A stretch of 47,276 bases of DNA from an uncultured Oscillospiraceae bacterium. Its GTDB lineage: Bacteria > Bacillota > Clostridia > Oscillospirales > Oscillospiraceae. The DNA is taken from the NCBI GenBank assembly GCA_947624585.1, contig CANQKZ010000008.1, forward strand, positions 1-47,276. The letters run 5' to 3'. Position 1 is the stretch's first letter. The number at the start of each line of letters is the position of its first letter. Positions 15,069 through 22,968 of this stretch are shown here, piece after piece. The position numbers and the translations under genes are program-made. The notes under the pieces are model-generated. The model saw only the letters and a list, made by a program, of their open reading frames with translations, had not been told where the DNA came from and made no database searches.

Positions 15069-15614
15069 ATGACAAAGCTTTCCGGCACAATCACCCCCAT
15101 CGGGACATTCGCTCTCACCTCCCCCGAGCTGCGCGTCAGCGATCCCTGCTACGATACCACCGTCTGGTGCAGCGGCTCTATCCAAAACTGCCGGACCGGC
15201 GCCTGGGAGGCGGCGGTTTTTCTGGAAGTGTATGAGTTTTGGGGCAAGCGTGTCCTTGCCCTCGCCGCCCGCCACGCCGAAACCGGCCCGGAATTTCGCG
15301 GTATCGACGATATCCGCTGGGGCGAGGACGGCTCCTGGCAGGCGTGCCCCTTCGAGGTGGGCGTGGACTCCGGCAGCGCCGGCATCTTCGACGCCGCCCA
15401 CTACCGGGAGGCTCCCACGGAGGATGACTGGGACGACCGCTGTTACCGTCTCACCGTGTCCGAGAACCGGGCCGGCGTCCTTCCCTTTGGCGTCGTCTCC
15501 ATATCCGGCTATGGCGACGGCGGCTACGAGGCGTTCTTCCACACCGCACCCGACGGCCTTGTGGATTTCATCTTCATCCTCTTCATCGAGGACGAACCCT
15601 CCGACGAGGACTGA
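15069..15614 (+). CDS. DUF4241-like protein, 181 aa
   Basis: ATG at 15069 follows AAAGGAGGATACCCC. The SDPCY motif near residue 25, the GAWEAAVFLEV strand and the VDSGSAGIFDAAHY segment match the general pattern of DUF4241-type proteins, which are widespread in bacteria and of unknown function. The end is acidic (IEDEPSDED). The assignment rests on pattern memory and should be taken as tentative. Confidence 0.65.
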   Translation: MTKLSGTITPIGTFALTSPELRVSDPCYDTTVWCSGSIQNCRTGAWEAAVFLEVYEFWGKRVLALAARHAETGPEFRGIDDIRWGEDGSWQACPFEVGVDSGSAGIFDAAHYREAPTEDDWDDRCYRLTVSENRAGVLPFGVVSISGYGDGGYEAFFHTAPDGLVDFIFILFIEDEPSDED

Positions 15615-15647
15615 CCCATTCTCCGATGATTCGAAAGGAGGTCCCCT

Positions 15648-16166
15648 ATGCTTCAAATTCGCCCCGGAGTTTTTGAAACCAATTCCAGCAGCACCCACTC
15701 CATCTGCATCGCCACAGACCGCAAGGAACCCTTGAAGCTCCAGGACCGTCTCTGGTTCGCCACAGGTAATTATGGCTGGGAATGGGAAAAGCTCGCCGAC
15801 CCGGAGGAAAAGGCGTCCTACCTATACTCCGCCATTCTGGAGGTCTATGAGCGCCGTGAGGCCGAGAAGCTCAAGAATCAGATCATGGACATGCTGGCCT
15901 CCGCCGGCGTTTCCTGCGGGTTTTCTAAAGCGAGATACCGAGACTTCGGCGGCAGCCACTGGTGCGAAAATGCCTCCGTTGGCCACGACGCAAATGGTGA
16001 GCTCAAAGAAATTGTGGGCAAAATCGTCCACAACAAGGGCCGCCTTATGCGGTTTTTGTTCTCCCCCAAAAGCTTCGTCCTCACCGGGAACGACAACGAC
16101 TGCGACGAACGCGGCGTGGGCATTGATGTAGATTACCCCCACGAGGAATACTATAAGGGAAATTGA
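15648..16166 (+). CDS. conserved 'FETNSSSTHS' phage protein, 172 aa
   Basis: ATG at 15648 follows AAAGGAGGTCCCC. The opening RPGVFETNSSSTHSICI is a recognisable signature of a family found in Clostridial phages and mobile elements. Its function is unknown, and the Ser/Thr-rich N-terminus suggests a self-processing or modification site. The C-terminus is polar with FVLTGNDNDCDERGVGIDVDYP. Confidence 0.8.
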   Translation: MLQIRPGVFETNSSSTHSICIATDRKEPLKLQDRLWFATGNYGWEWEKLADPEEKASYLYSAILEVYERREAEKLKNQIMDMLASAGVSCGFSKARYRDFGGSHWCENASVGHDANGELKEIVGKIVHNKGRLMRFLFSPKSFVLTGNDNDCDERGVGIDVDYPHEEYYKGN

Positions 16167-16176
16167 GGTGATTTGA

Positions 16177-17109
16177 TTGGAGCTTGTGGGCCATTACCGC
16201 AACGGCAACTACACCGTCCGCCTCTATGACGATGGCACCAAGGTCCGGGAGACGGACGGGGACAGCTTCATTCCGGAGTTTCCCGAATCCATGGACCTGA
16301 AGATCACCGACCGGTGCGACATGGGCTGTCCCTTCTGTCACGAGAACTCCACCCCCACGGGCGACCACGGGGACATTTTGGATCTCCCCTTCCTGGAGAC
16401 GCTCCACCCCTACACCGAGATTGCAATCGGCGGCGGCAACCCCCTGTCCCACCCGGACCTGGTCCCGTTTTTGGAGAAGCTCAAGTCCTTAAATCTCATC
16501 CCCAACATCACCGTCAACCAGAAGCACTTTCTGGAAAATCTCCCGCTCCTCCACGACCTCACGGACCGCAAGCTTATTTACGGGCTTGGCGTCTCCTACG
16601 TGACGAACGGCAGAGAAGAAGCTTTGAGAAAAGCCATGCAGGAATTTCCCAACGCCGTTCTTCATGTCATTGCCGGAATCGTTGACCCCGATGACCTCCA
16701 GTCTCTCGCCGGCCATGTTCTCAAGCTCCTCGTTCTTGGCTACAAGCCCTTCCGGCGCGGAAGTACACTGTATAACATCCTTGGCGGCACGATCAATTCC
16801 TATGTAGACGCCCTCAAGGATGTTCTCCCCGAAATCCTCCGTGACCATTGGTTCAAAGCCGTGAGCTTCGACAATCTTGCCATCCGTCAGCTCGATGTTA
16901 AAAGCCTGATGACGGATGAACAGTGGGAGAGATTCTACATGGGCGACGACGGCCAGTATACCATGTACATCGACGCCGTCAGAGGCGAATACGCCGCCAG
17001 CTCCACCTCCACCACCCGTTACCCCCTGGAACCGGATATCCGAACCATGTTCCAAACCGTCCGCTCATCCAGCGAGAAACCATCCACAACAGGCAGGAGG
17101 CAGCAATGA
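16177..17109 (+). CDS. radical SAM protein, 310 aa
   Basis: TTG at 16177 follows GAGGTGA. C47, C51 and C54 in TDRCDMGCPFCHEN form the CxxxCxxC iron-sulphur motif, and EIAIGGGNPLSHPDL (near 75-90) is the glycine-rich SAM-binding strand. The N-terminal 35 residues form a separate beta element. There is no recognisable C-terminal auxiliary cluster (SPASM) motif. Phage radical SAM proteins are known in deazaguanine and other nucleobase or peptide chemistry, but the substrate here cannot be told from sequence. Confidence 0.88.
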   Translation: MELVGHYRNGNYTVRLYDDGTKVRETDGDSFIPEFPESMDLKITDRCDMGCPFCHENSTPTGDHGDILDLPFLETLHPYTEIAIGGGNPLSHPDLVPFLEKLKSLNLIPNITVNQKHFLENLPLLHDLTDRKLIYGLGVSYVTNGREEALRKAMQEFPNAVLHVIAGIVDPDDLQSLAGHVLKLLVLGYKPFRRGSTLYNILGGTINSYVDALKDVLPEILRDHWFKAVSFDNLAIRQLDVKSLMTDEQWERFYMGDDGQYTMYIDAVRGEYAASSTSTTRYPLEPDIRTMFQTVRSSSEKPSTTGRRQQ

Positions 17110-17360
17110 AATTTATAGATGATATACTGTACCGAGTCGAAAAACGTGATACCAGGATCCTTGACTTTGTGCTCATCGTGCTGTTCATCTTTATCATGAT
17201 TATAATGATTCTTGTTTGCGTCGGTTCAGCTTTGGGCGTGGTTATCTTTTTTGTCGCATGGATTTGCGGCTGCGCCAAGCTGTCGTCCGTTCTTATCTGT
17301 GTTCTCGCTCTCGCTGTCTCTTTGTCCGTCCTCGTCGCGGGATGGTTGTGTATAAATTAA
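17106..17360 (+). CDS. two-pass membrane protein, 84 aa
   Basis: ATG at 17106 overlaps the radical SAM stop, after CAGGAGGCAGCA. A charged start (MKFIDDILYRVEKRDTR) precedes two long hydrophobic stretches, about residues 20-42 and 44-82, with Gly and Cys spacing. Two or three membrane passes are likely. A holin role is possible but unsupported. Confidence 0.75.
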   Translation: MKFIDDILYRVEKRDTRILDFVLIVLFIFIMIIMILVCVGSALGVVIFFVAWICGCAKLSSVLICVLALAVSLSVLVAGWLCIN

Positions 17361-17377
17361 AGGAGGCGGTTTTTCAA

Positions 17378-17629
17378 TTGGATGAAAAAACTCTCTACGT
17401 CATCCCGCAAAGTGGTGCCGGTTGGTACAGCGGCTATATCAAGGACTCCGCCGGTCCACGCCAGGTTTTCTCCACCAACGCCGCCCTTCTCTTTATGAGC
17501 GTCCAGCATTACACCGACGACGGTTACGCCGTCAAGTTCACAGACGCCTCTTCCCTGGGCCCCTTCCTCGACAAAAAGCCTGATTTTCTGGACCAAATGG
17601 AAACCTGGCTTCTATACGCTGAGCCGTAA
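17378..17629 (+). CDS. small protein, 83 aa, TTG start
   Basis: AAAGGAGG at 17360-17367 points to TTG at 17378. The frame is open further upstream, but there is no ribosome site there. The product begins MDEKTLYVIPQSGAGWYSGY and ends KKPDFLDQMETWLLYAEP. P-D-F-L near the end weakly recalls the shared tail. Function is unknown. Confidence 0.65.
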   Translation: MDEKTLYVIPQSGAGWYSGYIKDSAGPRQVFSTNAALLFMSVQHYTDDGYAVKFTDASSLGPFLDKKPDFLDQMETWLLYAEP

Positions 17630-17648
17630 ACGGCTGTCCAGATGATAA

Positions 17649-17717
17649 GCCACCATAGCATACCGGAAGTGCTGGAGCCGTGCGCTCTGAGTGTGGGTTC
17701 GAATCCCACTGGAGGCG
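17649..17717 (+). tRNA. tRNA-like gene, anticodon GTG (His) with C33
   Basis: The acceptor pairs GCCACCA with TGGAGGC (one A-A mismatch). The D arm is GCAT/GTGC with GG in the loop, the T arm is perfect GTGGG-TTCGAAT-CCCAC, and the anticodon stem is TGGAG/CTCTG with loop CCGTGCG. Position 33 is C instead of the near-universal U, there is no spacer base 26, and no G-1 for histidine identity. No CCA is encoded. Confidence 0.65.
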
Positions 17718-17900
17718 AAGCTGGCAGACGTGCCATCCGTGAAAGCCGGACGGATTTCACCCGATAGAGCCGACCATCGAGCGACGAGCTCAAGGGCGCG
17801 TGTAACGGCAATGAATGAAGCGCGCCAGACCTCAGGGCGCAGTTTCGTTAATCGGGGTATTCGTTTGCGGACGCATACTTGCTGCGCCCTGTCAACAATC
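17718..17900 (+). other. structured spacer between tRNA genes
   Basis: No gene is visible. Hairpins follow one another: GTGAAA/TTTCAC near 17740-17760, GGCGCG/CGCGCC near 17792-17822, and a 10-bp CAGGGCGCAG/CTGCGCCCTG pair near 17833-17891 closing a 40-base loop. The last could be the acceptor of a severely shortened tRNA-like RNA. Confidence 0.5.
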
Positions 17901-17902
17901 AG

Positions 17903-17934
17903 CCCCGTGGATTTTTCAAAGTCCACGGGGTTTT
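17903..17934 (+). terminator. intrinsic terminator between tRNA-like genes
   Basis: A perfect 9-bp stem CCCCGTGGA/TCCACGGGG around a TTTTTCAAAG loop is followed by TTTTGT. Confidence 0.85.
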
Positions 17935-17950
17935 GTGTAACGCTATCCAC

Positions 17951-18019
17951 GCCAACGCAGCTCAGCCGGTAGAGCGGCACCGCAAATGCCTGTCGCGGGT
18001 TCAAGTCCCGCCGCTGGCC
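17951..18019 (+). tRNA. tRNA-like gene, anticodon GCA (Cys) with C33
   Basis: The acceptor pairs GCCAACG with CGCTGGC (one A-C mismatch). The D arm is GCTC/GAGC with GG in the loop, and the T arm is GCGGG-TTCAAGT-CCCGC. The anticodon stem is GGCA/TGCC (4 bp) with loop CCGCAAA, giving GCA. As in the tRNA-like gene at 17649, position 33 is C and base 26 is absent. No CCA is encoded. Confidence 0.65.
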
Positions 18020-18038
18020 TTTTATAAGGAGCTTAGAA

Positions 18039-18296
18039 ATGAAACCGAAAGAAATCAAATATATCTCAGAAAACGGCAACGAATTCTCCGTCCTATATCA
18101 TCGCGTCAGGCACTGGAGGTACAGGTACTCCGGGATTTTTCAGCGCGTCATGGACAGATTCTGGTGCGGCTGGTCGGTCTGGGCAAACCGGTCCGTCCCC
18201 ATCGAGCACGGCTTTGAGCCGCTGTTCCTCATGCGCCGCTCCATGCGCTCCCGCCTGAGGTCCGCCGCCGACCGCTGGGAGGCGCGAAATCAGTGA
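18039..18296 (+). CDS. hypothetical basic protein, 85 aa
   Basis: ATG at 18039 follows ATAAGGAGC, just after the Cys tRNA-like gene. The product is rich in Arg and Trp (RHWRYRYSGIFQRVMDRFWCGW) and ends in a basic helix (RRSMRSRLRSAADRWEARNQ), which suggests nucleic-acid binding. The family is not recognised. Confidence 0.65.
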   Translation: MKPKEIKYISENGNEFSVLYHRVRHWRYRYSGIFQRVMDRFWCGWSVWANRSVPIEHGFEPLFLMRRSMRSRLRSAADRWEARNQ

Positions 18297-18370
18297 GCGG
18301 TCAGGAGAAATCACGCGTCAAAAGATGACCGCTGGATTTTGCGGTATGTAGGAGAAAGGAGGCAGTTCCT

Positions 18371-18985
18371 ATGGATGAGACTACCGGCAAGACTGTCTTT
18401 TTCACGGGGAGGCGCCCCAAGGACCTTGTCGGGTATAATCGCCGTGGCTATACCGACCTTGTAGAGTTTCTCACCGAGTATATAGGCAGCGGCTTATACC
18501 CACAGTACACGAGGTTCATCAGCGGCGGGGCGCAGGGCTTTGACCATCTCGCGTTTTGGGCCGTAGAAAAGGTCCGCCGCCGGCATAGGGGCGAGCCCAT
18601 CGAAAACATCCTGTACCTCCCCTTTCCAGGCCAGGCATCTCCGTGGTCGCCGGAGGGGGTTTTCGGGCGGCTGGAGTATAACATGATGATGTCTCACGCA
18701 AGCGCTGTGGAGTATACGTCCGAAAAAGATCCCGAAAACTACCACGCTTCGGCAAAGCTCCTGCTATGCAGGAACGACATGATGGCCTCAGACGCGTCGC
18801 TTTGCCTTGCGCTCTGGCCTCACAACGACGATTCCTGGCGCGACCCGAACCGCCGCGGCGGAACGGCAAACGCCATGCGAAACGCCCTGTCAAGAAAGCT
18901 TGCGGTTCGCATCCTGCGTTATACCATATCCGACGGCAAGGTCTTGCCCATCTGCGTAGATGAGGTAAGTCATCAGGGAGTATAA
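18371..18985 (+). CDS. SLOG-family protein (DprA/YpsA-like fold), 204 aa
   Basis: ATG at 18371 follows AAAGGAGG. VFFTGRRPKDLVGY at the N-terminus, ISGGAQGFDHLAFWAVE near residue 55 and LALWPHNDDSWRDPNRRGGTANAMRNA near residue 155 match the nucleotide-binding Rossmann fold of the SLOG superfamily (DUF1273/YoqJ-like). SLOG proteins sense or process nucleotide-derived ligands, and some are defence effectors or sensors. The ligand here is unknown. Confidence 0.82.
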   Translation: MDETTGKTVFFTGRRPKDLVGYNRRGYTDLVEFLTEYIGSGLYPQYTRFISGGAQGFDHLAFWAVEKVRRRHRGEPIENILYLPFPGQASPWSPEGVFGRLEYNMMMSHASAVEYTSEKDPENYHASAKLLLCRNDMMASDASLCLALWPHNDDSWRDPNRRGGTANAMRNALSRKLAVRILRYTISDGKVLPICVDEVSHQGV

Positions 18986-19009
18986 AAACAACGAAGGCGT
19001 GGTTTTATC

Positions 19010-19279
19010 ATGGAGAAAAATAACACTAACCTGACAACTGCAGAATTACAGCTTTGCGAATTGGTGGGCGCGAAATATATTACCGGTAATTGCGGCAGAT
19101 GTGTGGACATGGTCATCCTGTGGGATAGAAAGCCAGACGAGGAGATTGAACCTCCGTCACTTGAAACGGTCAGATACATTGTCGGTGAGAGCGGCGCAAA
19201 ACCCATAGGAATGCTTTCCATTGATTTATTTCCTTCTGTCCACGCCTATGATTGCATCTGCGTTGGCAGATCAAAGTAA
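19010..19279 (+). CDS. hypothetical protein, 89 aa
   Basis: ATG at 19010. The upstream GAAGGCGTGGTTTTATC gives only a weak ribosome site. The product contains ELQLCELVGAKYITGNCGRCVDMVILWDRKP and a short beta-rich end. Codon use here is AT-richer than in the flanking genes. Function is unknown. Confidence 0.6.
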   Translation: MEKNNTNLTTAELQLCELVGAKYITGNCGRCVDMVILWDRKPDEEIEPPSLETVRYIVGESGAKPIGMLSIDLFPSVHAYDCICVGRSK

Positions 19280-19300
19280 AGTTTTATGAGGGGTGATGCC

Positions 19301-19639
19301 ATGGTTGGCGAATATGAAGTCGTCACTTTATGTGGAAGCACGAAGTTCAAGGATGACTTCCTTAAAGCGCAGGAGTTTTTGACCTCACAGGGGAACATCG
19401 TCATTTCCGTGGGACTTTTCGGCCACGCCGACGGGAAGTACGGGCAAGAGATAACGCCTGAAGTTAAAGAAATGCTGGACGATATGCACAAGCGGAAAAT
19501 CGACATGTCAGACTCCATCATCATCATCAATAAAGATGATGACATAGGAGCAAGCACGGCCTCTGAAATCGCCTACGCTAAAGCAACCGGCAAACGTGTT
19601 GATTATATGTACCCGCACGATGAAGGTAAAATTTTGTGA
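19301..19639 (+). CDS. nucleoside deoxyribosyltransferase/SLOG-like protein, 112 aa
   Basis: ATG at 19301 is preferred to 19286 because GAGGGGTGATGCC precedes it. VVTLCGSTKFKDDFLKAQEFLTSQG is the glycine-rich nucleotide strand, and DMSDSIIIINKDDDIGASTASEIAYAKATGKRV is the acidic C-terminal half typical of small NDT/SLOG phage proteins. It probably binds or hydrolyses a nucleoside derivative. This is the second SLOG-fold protein within 1 kb. Confidence 0.8.
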   Translation: MVGEYEVVTLCGSTKFKDDFLKAQEFLTSQGNIVISVGLFGHADGKYGQEITPEVKEMLDDMHKRKIDMSDSIIIINKDDDIGASTASEIAYAKATGKRVDYMYPHDEGKIL

Positions 19640-19830
19640 AAAGATTCTTTAAAGATGCAAACACAAGTTCCCTATCTACAGAGGAAATCGATAAGTACAA
19701 AGGCGAAATCACTCGGCTAAAAGACAGTCCTGTTTGCCGCCTGAAAACTACTATGGAAGTTTCCAGAATTGGCTCTGTAGCAATGGAATCTGATAATTTC
19801 CGATTAGTAGATGGGCAGCTTGATGTCTGA
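19636..19830 (+). CDS. small hypothetical protein, 64 aa
   Basis: GTG at 19636 overlaps the previous stop (GTGA), so translation is coupled. The product MKRFFKDANTSSLSTEEIDKY to VDGQLDV has no recognised domain. It is AT-rich relative to the window. Confidence 0.5.
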   Translation: MKRFFKDANTSSLSTEEIDKYKGEITRLKDSPVCRLKTTMEVSRIGSVAMESDNFRLVDGQLDV

Positions 19831-19876
19831 CAGGAAACAAATCAAAGTCGAGTTTCGTGAGGGGGTGTGATTCGGT

Positions 19877-21028
19877 CTGAGAATAGGCATCATCGACGCG
19901 GATCTGATCGGCAGGCCGAAGCACCGGTTTCCCAATCTGGCCTGTATGAAGATCAGCGCGTCACACAAGTCAAAGGGCGATTCGGTTGAATTGTGCCAGG
20001 ATTACAGCGGTTTGGACCGTTTCGATAAGGTGTATCTGTCCAAGGTTTTCACCGACACGCAGGTCCCGGACGGAGTAATCGAACGGGAAAACGTCACGAT
20101 CGGCGGCACCGGCTTCTACTATGACAAGGCCGCCCCTCTCCTCGCCGAGGTCGAGCACATTATGCCCGACTACCATTTATATGATAGCTGGGTAGAGGAC
20201 AAGCTCCACAATGGCGGTACACGCAAGGACTATACATACTATCTCGATTACTCCATAGGGTTTTTGACTCGCGGCTGTTTCCGTCAGTGCTCCTTCTGCG
20301 TCAACCAGAACTACAAGAGCTGTTCACGCCACGCCTCCGTATATGAGTTTATGGACCCGTCCCGGCCTAAGCTCTGCTTTTTGGACGATAACTTCTTCGC
20401 CTGCCCCGATTGGCGCGGCCTGATTTCGGAGGTCAAGGAGACAGGGAAACGCTTTCAGTTCAAGCAGGGCCTTGACGAGCGGCTTCTTACGGACGACAAG
20501 ATCCACGAGTTGATGAGCTGGCCTTATGACGGGGATTACATCTTCGCCTTTGACAACATAGCGGACAGGCCGGTAATTGAGGCTAAGCTCAAACGCATAC
20601 GGGAGCTGTATCCCACAACCAAAAAGCACTTCAAGTTCTACGTCCTCTGCGGTTACGACAGAGGCGGAGTTTACGACAACGCCTTTTGGCTGCGGGACAT
20701 CCAGGACACCTTCGAGCGCGTCAAAATCCTTGCCCACTACGGGGCGCTCCCCTACATCATGCGGTTTGAGAAAGCCTATACAAGTCCTTACGCCGGGATC
20801 TACACAAGAATCGCCGGCTGGTGCAACCAGCCGAGCATCTTTAAGAAGTTTACGTTCCGAGAGTATTGCATCTGCAAGGGCATGAACTCCGGCTACAACA
20901 AGTACAAGCGTGACTATCAATCCTTTCTCGCCGACGGCGGCACAAAAGGCTCCGCCTGGCGCGACATGGAAAGCTTTTTATCTCAAGCCCCGCAGATTGC
21001 GGATAAATACTTCGACCTGGCAGGATAA
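19877..21028 (+). CDS. radical SAM protein with CTG start, 383 aa
   Basis: The frame opens after a stop at 19868. The conserved N-terminus (L)RIGIIDADLIGRPKHRFPNLACMKIS lies upstream of the first ATG (19946), and GAGGGGGTG sits nine bases before CTG at 19877, so CTG is the likely start. C134, C138 and C141 (CFRQCSFC) bind the cluster. KFYVLCGYDRGG and the C-terminal YNKYKRDYQSFL complete a layout I know from phage and Clostridial radical SAM proteins of unknown substrate. The B12-like N-terminal fold is typical of that group. Confidence 0.85.
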   Translation: MRIGIIDADLIGRPKHRFPNLACMKISASHKSKGDSVELCQDYSGLDRFDKVYLSKVFTDTQVPDGVIERENVTIGGTGFYYDKAAPLLAEVEHIMPDYHLYDSWVEDKLHNGGTRKDYTYYLDYSIGFLTRGCFRQCSFCVNQNYKSCSRHASVYEFMDPSRPKLCFLDDNFFACPDWRGLISEVKETGKRFQFKQGLDERLLTDDKIHELMSWPYDGDYIFAFDNIADRPVIEAKLKRIRELYPTTKKHFKFYVLCGYDRGGVYDNAFWLRDIQDTFERVKILAHYGALPYIMRFEKAYTSPYAGIYTRIAGWCNQPSIFKKFTFREYCICKGMNSGYNKYKRDYQSFLADGGTKGSAWRDMESFLSQAPQIADKYFDLAG

Positions 21029-21054
21029 GGGCCGAGTTTCAAAAGGAGGCCGCC

Positions 21055-21258
21055 ATGCCCAACCCCCGCTATATCCCTATAACCTCCGGTCCCGTTGACC
21101 TGTCCGCTCTCGGATTCGGCGACGAGCTTCAAATCGACTACGACCCCGCTACCGGAAATCTCCGCGTGTCGGTTTTTCAGAACAGCCGATGGCAGGACGA
21201 GGCGGTCATCCCCCTGCCCGCTCTGTTCCAAGAAGCACAGAACAGTACAAAAGTTTAG
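21055..21258 (+). CDS. small hypothetical protein, 67 aa
   Basis: ATG at 21055 follows AAAGGAGGCCGCC. It is a short beta-rich protein (LGFGDELQIDYDPATGNLRVSVFQNSRW) with a GGTTTTTCA motif in its coding sequence. Function is unknown. Confidence 0.65.
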   Translation: MPNPRYIPITSGPVDLSALGFGDELQIDYDPATGNLRVSVFQNSRWQDEAVIPLPALFQEAQNSTKV

Positions 21259-21284
21259 TTTCACTGTGAGGAAGGGAATAAAAA

Positions 21285-21767
21285 TTGACCGTTTTTGTTG
21301 AAACAGTATCCGGCAAAGGCACCAATCTGCGTGTCACTGGCGAAAAGTACGGCATAGTACACGGCAATAGCATAGAGGAGGCGTGCATGAAACTCCTCAG
21401 AAGTCTGACAAAGGACGATACCGTCTATGTTGATGCACGCAATATCGGGGCGGTGGTGGTAGACATTCTTTCCAAGTATTGTAATGTCGTGCCTGCTTAT
21501 CTCAGTAAATCCGACATGATAGGCACAAGTGGAATTGTAGCCGAACAGGTCGATAGCTTTACTCAAGTCAACAAGGATAAAGGGTACATTGGGAAGTTTG
21601 AACCTTACGCCGTCGATGTGATGGTCCACGTTGATAAAAAAATGCTGAATTGGCTCGGCATGGACAAGTTCCCCGATGACACAAAGGAACTTGCCGACGC
21701 AATACGCGAGGTGGTTTGTCTCGATTATGCATGTAATGGATGGAGGCTACATGAACGAGATTTGTAA
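21285..21767 (+). CDS. hypothetical protein, 160 aa, TTG start
   Basis: TTG at 21285 follows GAGGAAGGGAATAAAAA. VYVDARNIGAVVVDILSKYCNVVPAYL suggests an alpha/beta domain, and the remainder is mixed. It has a moderate AT-rich composition unlike most of the window. No family is recognised. Confidence 0.6.
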   Translation: MTVFVETVSGKGTNLRVTGEKYGIVHGNSIEEACMKLLRSLTKDDTVYVDARNIGAVVVDILSKYCNVVPAYLSKSDMIGTSGIVAEQVDSFTQVNKDKGYIGKFEPYAVDVMVHVDKKMLNWLGMDKFPDDTKELADAIREVVCLDYACNGWRLHERDL

Positions 21768-21939
21768 ACGTATTCAGCCCTGCGGTGGTACATGGGCATA
21801 TTGTGATGGAGATTGCGAATCTTGTACCAGGACGCATGGGTTTGTTGCAAGCACCATGACAGAGGCGGCGGACCAGAATGGCAATACCGATGAAGACGAA
21901 AGTTGGGTTTTAAACGGTGCAAACAAACTAACAAAATGA
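21751..21939 (+). CDS. Cys-rich small protein, 62 aa
   Basis: ATG at 21751 follows ATGGAGGCT and overlaps the upstream gene by 17 bases. Cysteines in CKRIQPCGGTWAYCDGDCESC are spaced like a small zinc knuckle. The C-terminal half is acidic and disordered. Function is unknown. Confidence 0.6.
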   Translation: MNEICKRIQPCGGTWAYCDGDCESCTRTHGFVASTMTEAADQNGNTDEDESWVLNGANKLTK

Positions 21940-22024
21940 TTGAAATTAACAAAGAGACTTTGCCTATTTTTGAGTCTTGTTAGTTTAATTGTTTGGGTTT
22001 TATAAAAGAGGAGGGCCATGTTTT

Positions 22025-22525
22025 ATGAACGATTTTTATAATTCTGTCATGTCCCATGAAAAGTTTTATTCCCTAATGTATTCCCCATATCTCAGCAAGT
22101 ACAGTCCGCTTGAGGAACAGATCGTTGAGGTCAAGACCTCCGATATATGTTGGGCGAAGGACGGCTCGTCTTTTATTTGGATCTGGGGTTATCCCGGTCC
22201 AGACTATAACGAGTACACACCTCAAACATACGGGAAAGGCTGGGCGTTTACAAAAGAAGAAATCATCCAGTCATGGGCAATGGATGCACAGCAAACAGCC
22301 TTTTGCCCCGAGTGCCGTGAGTACACGGAATACGTAACCGTTGATCCAGTTCATCGTGAAATCACCGTATATGGCATCACTTTCACCTACGTCCACCAGT
22401 CCGCCCACTGCGTCAAATGCGGTGCGGAGGTCTACGTTCCATCCATCAACGACGCAAACGAGGAAGCCCGCGGGACTGCCTATCGCAAGGCAGAACAAGG
22501 AGTGACATCTGAATGTCAAATTTAG
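22025..22525 (+). CDS. YgiT/MqsA-type zinc-ribbon protein, 166 aa
   Basis: ATG at 22025 follows GAGGAGGGCCATGTTTT. C94, C97, C129 and C132 (FCPECREY...HCVKCG) make a four-Cys zinc ribbon. YVTVDPVHREITVYGITFTYVHQSAHCVKCGAEVYVPSINDAN matches the N-terminal domain of MqsA-like antitoxins. The first 85 residues are unrelated, and no HTH follows, so it is not a full antitoxin. It overlaps the next gene by 13 bases. Confidence 0.72.
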   Translation: MNDFYNSVMSHEKFYSLMYSPYLSKYSPLEEQIVEVKTSDICWAKDGSSFIWIWGYPGPDYNEYTPQTYGKGWAFTKEEIIQSWAMDAQQTAFCPECREYTEYVTVDPVHREITVYGITFTYVHQSAHCVKCGAEVYVPSINDANEEARGTAYRKAEQGVTSECQI

Positions 22526-22728
22526 AGAAATACCTCGACATCCTCCGTCGATACCGTGCCGGAGAATTTGGCGAGGAGCATTTGACCTTGCGCGACATCC
22601 TGATTCGGGCCGGTGAGCCGAATCTCCTCCAAGAAATGACCGCCGAGGAACTGTCCGCTTTGTCCGCAGAGAGCACGACTCCCGCTCTCAAAGCTCTTTT
22701 CATAAAATTGCGCGATATGAAAGTGTGA
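22513..22728 (+). CDS. small helical protein, 71 aa
   Basis: ATG at 22513 follows CAAGGAGTGACATCTGA inside the previous gene, so the pair is coupled. The product MSNLEKYLDILRRYRAGEFG...LIRAGEPNLLQEMTAEELSALS looks like a helical or HTH-like protein. Following an MqsA-type zinc protein, it could replace the missing half of an antitoxin, but this is conjecture. Confidence 0.65.
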   Translation: MSNLEKYLDILRRYRAGEFGEEHLTLRDILIRAGEPNLLQEMTAEELSALSAESTTPALKALFIKLRDMKV

Positions 22729-22736
22729 TTTGACGC

Positions 22737-22766
22737 AAAAAACCGGCTCTGCCAAAGCAGAGCCGG
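22737..22766 (-). terminator. intrinsic terminator on the minus strand
   Basis: On the minus strand, CCGGCTCTG/CAGAGCCGG with a six-base loop is followed by TTTTTT. It ends the small antisense transcript predicted from the promoter at 22969-22997. Confidence 0.75.
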
Positions 22767-22777
22767 GAAAATCAGCC

Positions 22778-22873
22778 TTAAATATTGAGATTTTCGAAAA
22801 GACATTCAATTATTTTAACTATAAGATTGGCAATAACACCAATCAAAAGCTAAGTTAAATGCTCAATACCCAT
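22778..22873 (-). pseudogene. toxin-like hydrophobic micro-ORF interrupted by TAG
   Basis: On the minus strand AAAGGAGGAG precedes ATG at 22873. The frame reads MGIEHLT, then TAG (22850-22852), then LLIGVIANLIVKIIECLF ENLNI before TAA at 22778. A hydrophobic helix with a charged end is typical of type I toxins or holin-like peptides. Promoter, ribosome site and terminator are all in place. Either the amber codon is read through, a TTG at 22846 serves as start, or the gene is broken. TAG is a normal stop in other genes here. Confidence 0.4.
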
Positions 22874-22968
22874 ATTGGGCTCCTCCTTTCTACCGAACTA
22901 TGTCGGCCATGATAATGTGTCGCCGACAGTTCGATTATCCGGAGGGCTCATCTGCTGATTTTTGGCTT

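Noticed and set aside
22850-22852. TAG reassigned to an amino acid
   Set aside because: Several clear genes end with TAG at the expected position (9107, 13011, 22525, 38278, 46575), so it is a normal stop here.
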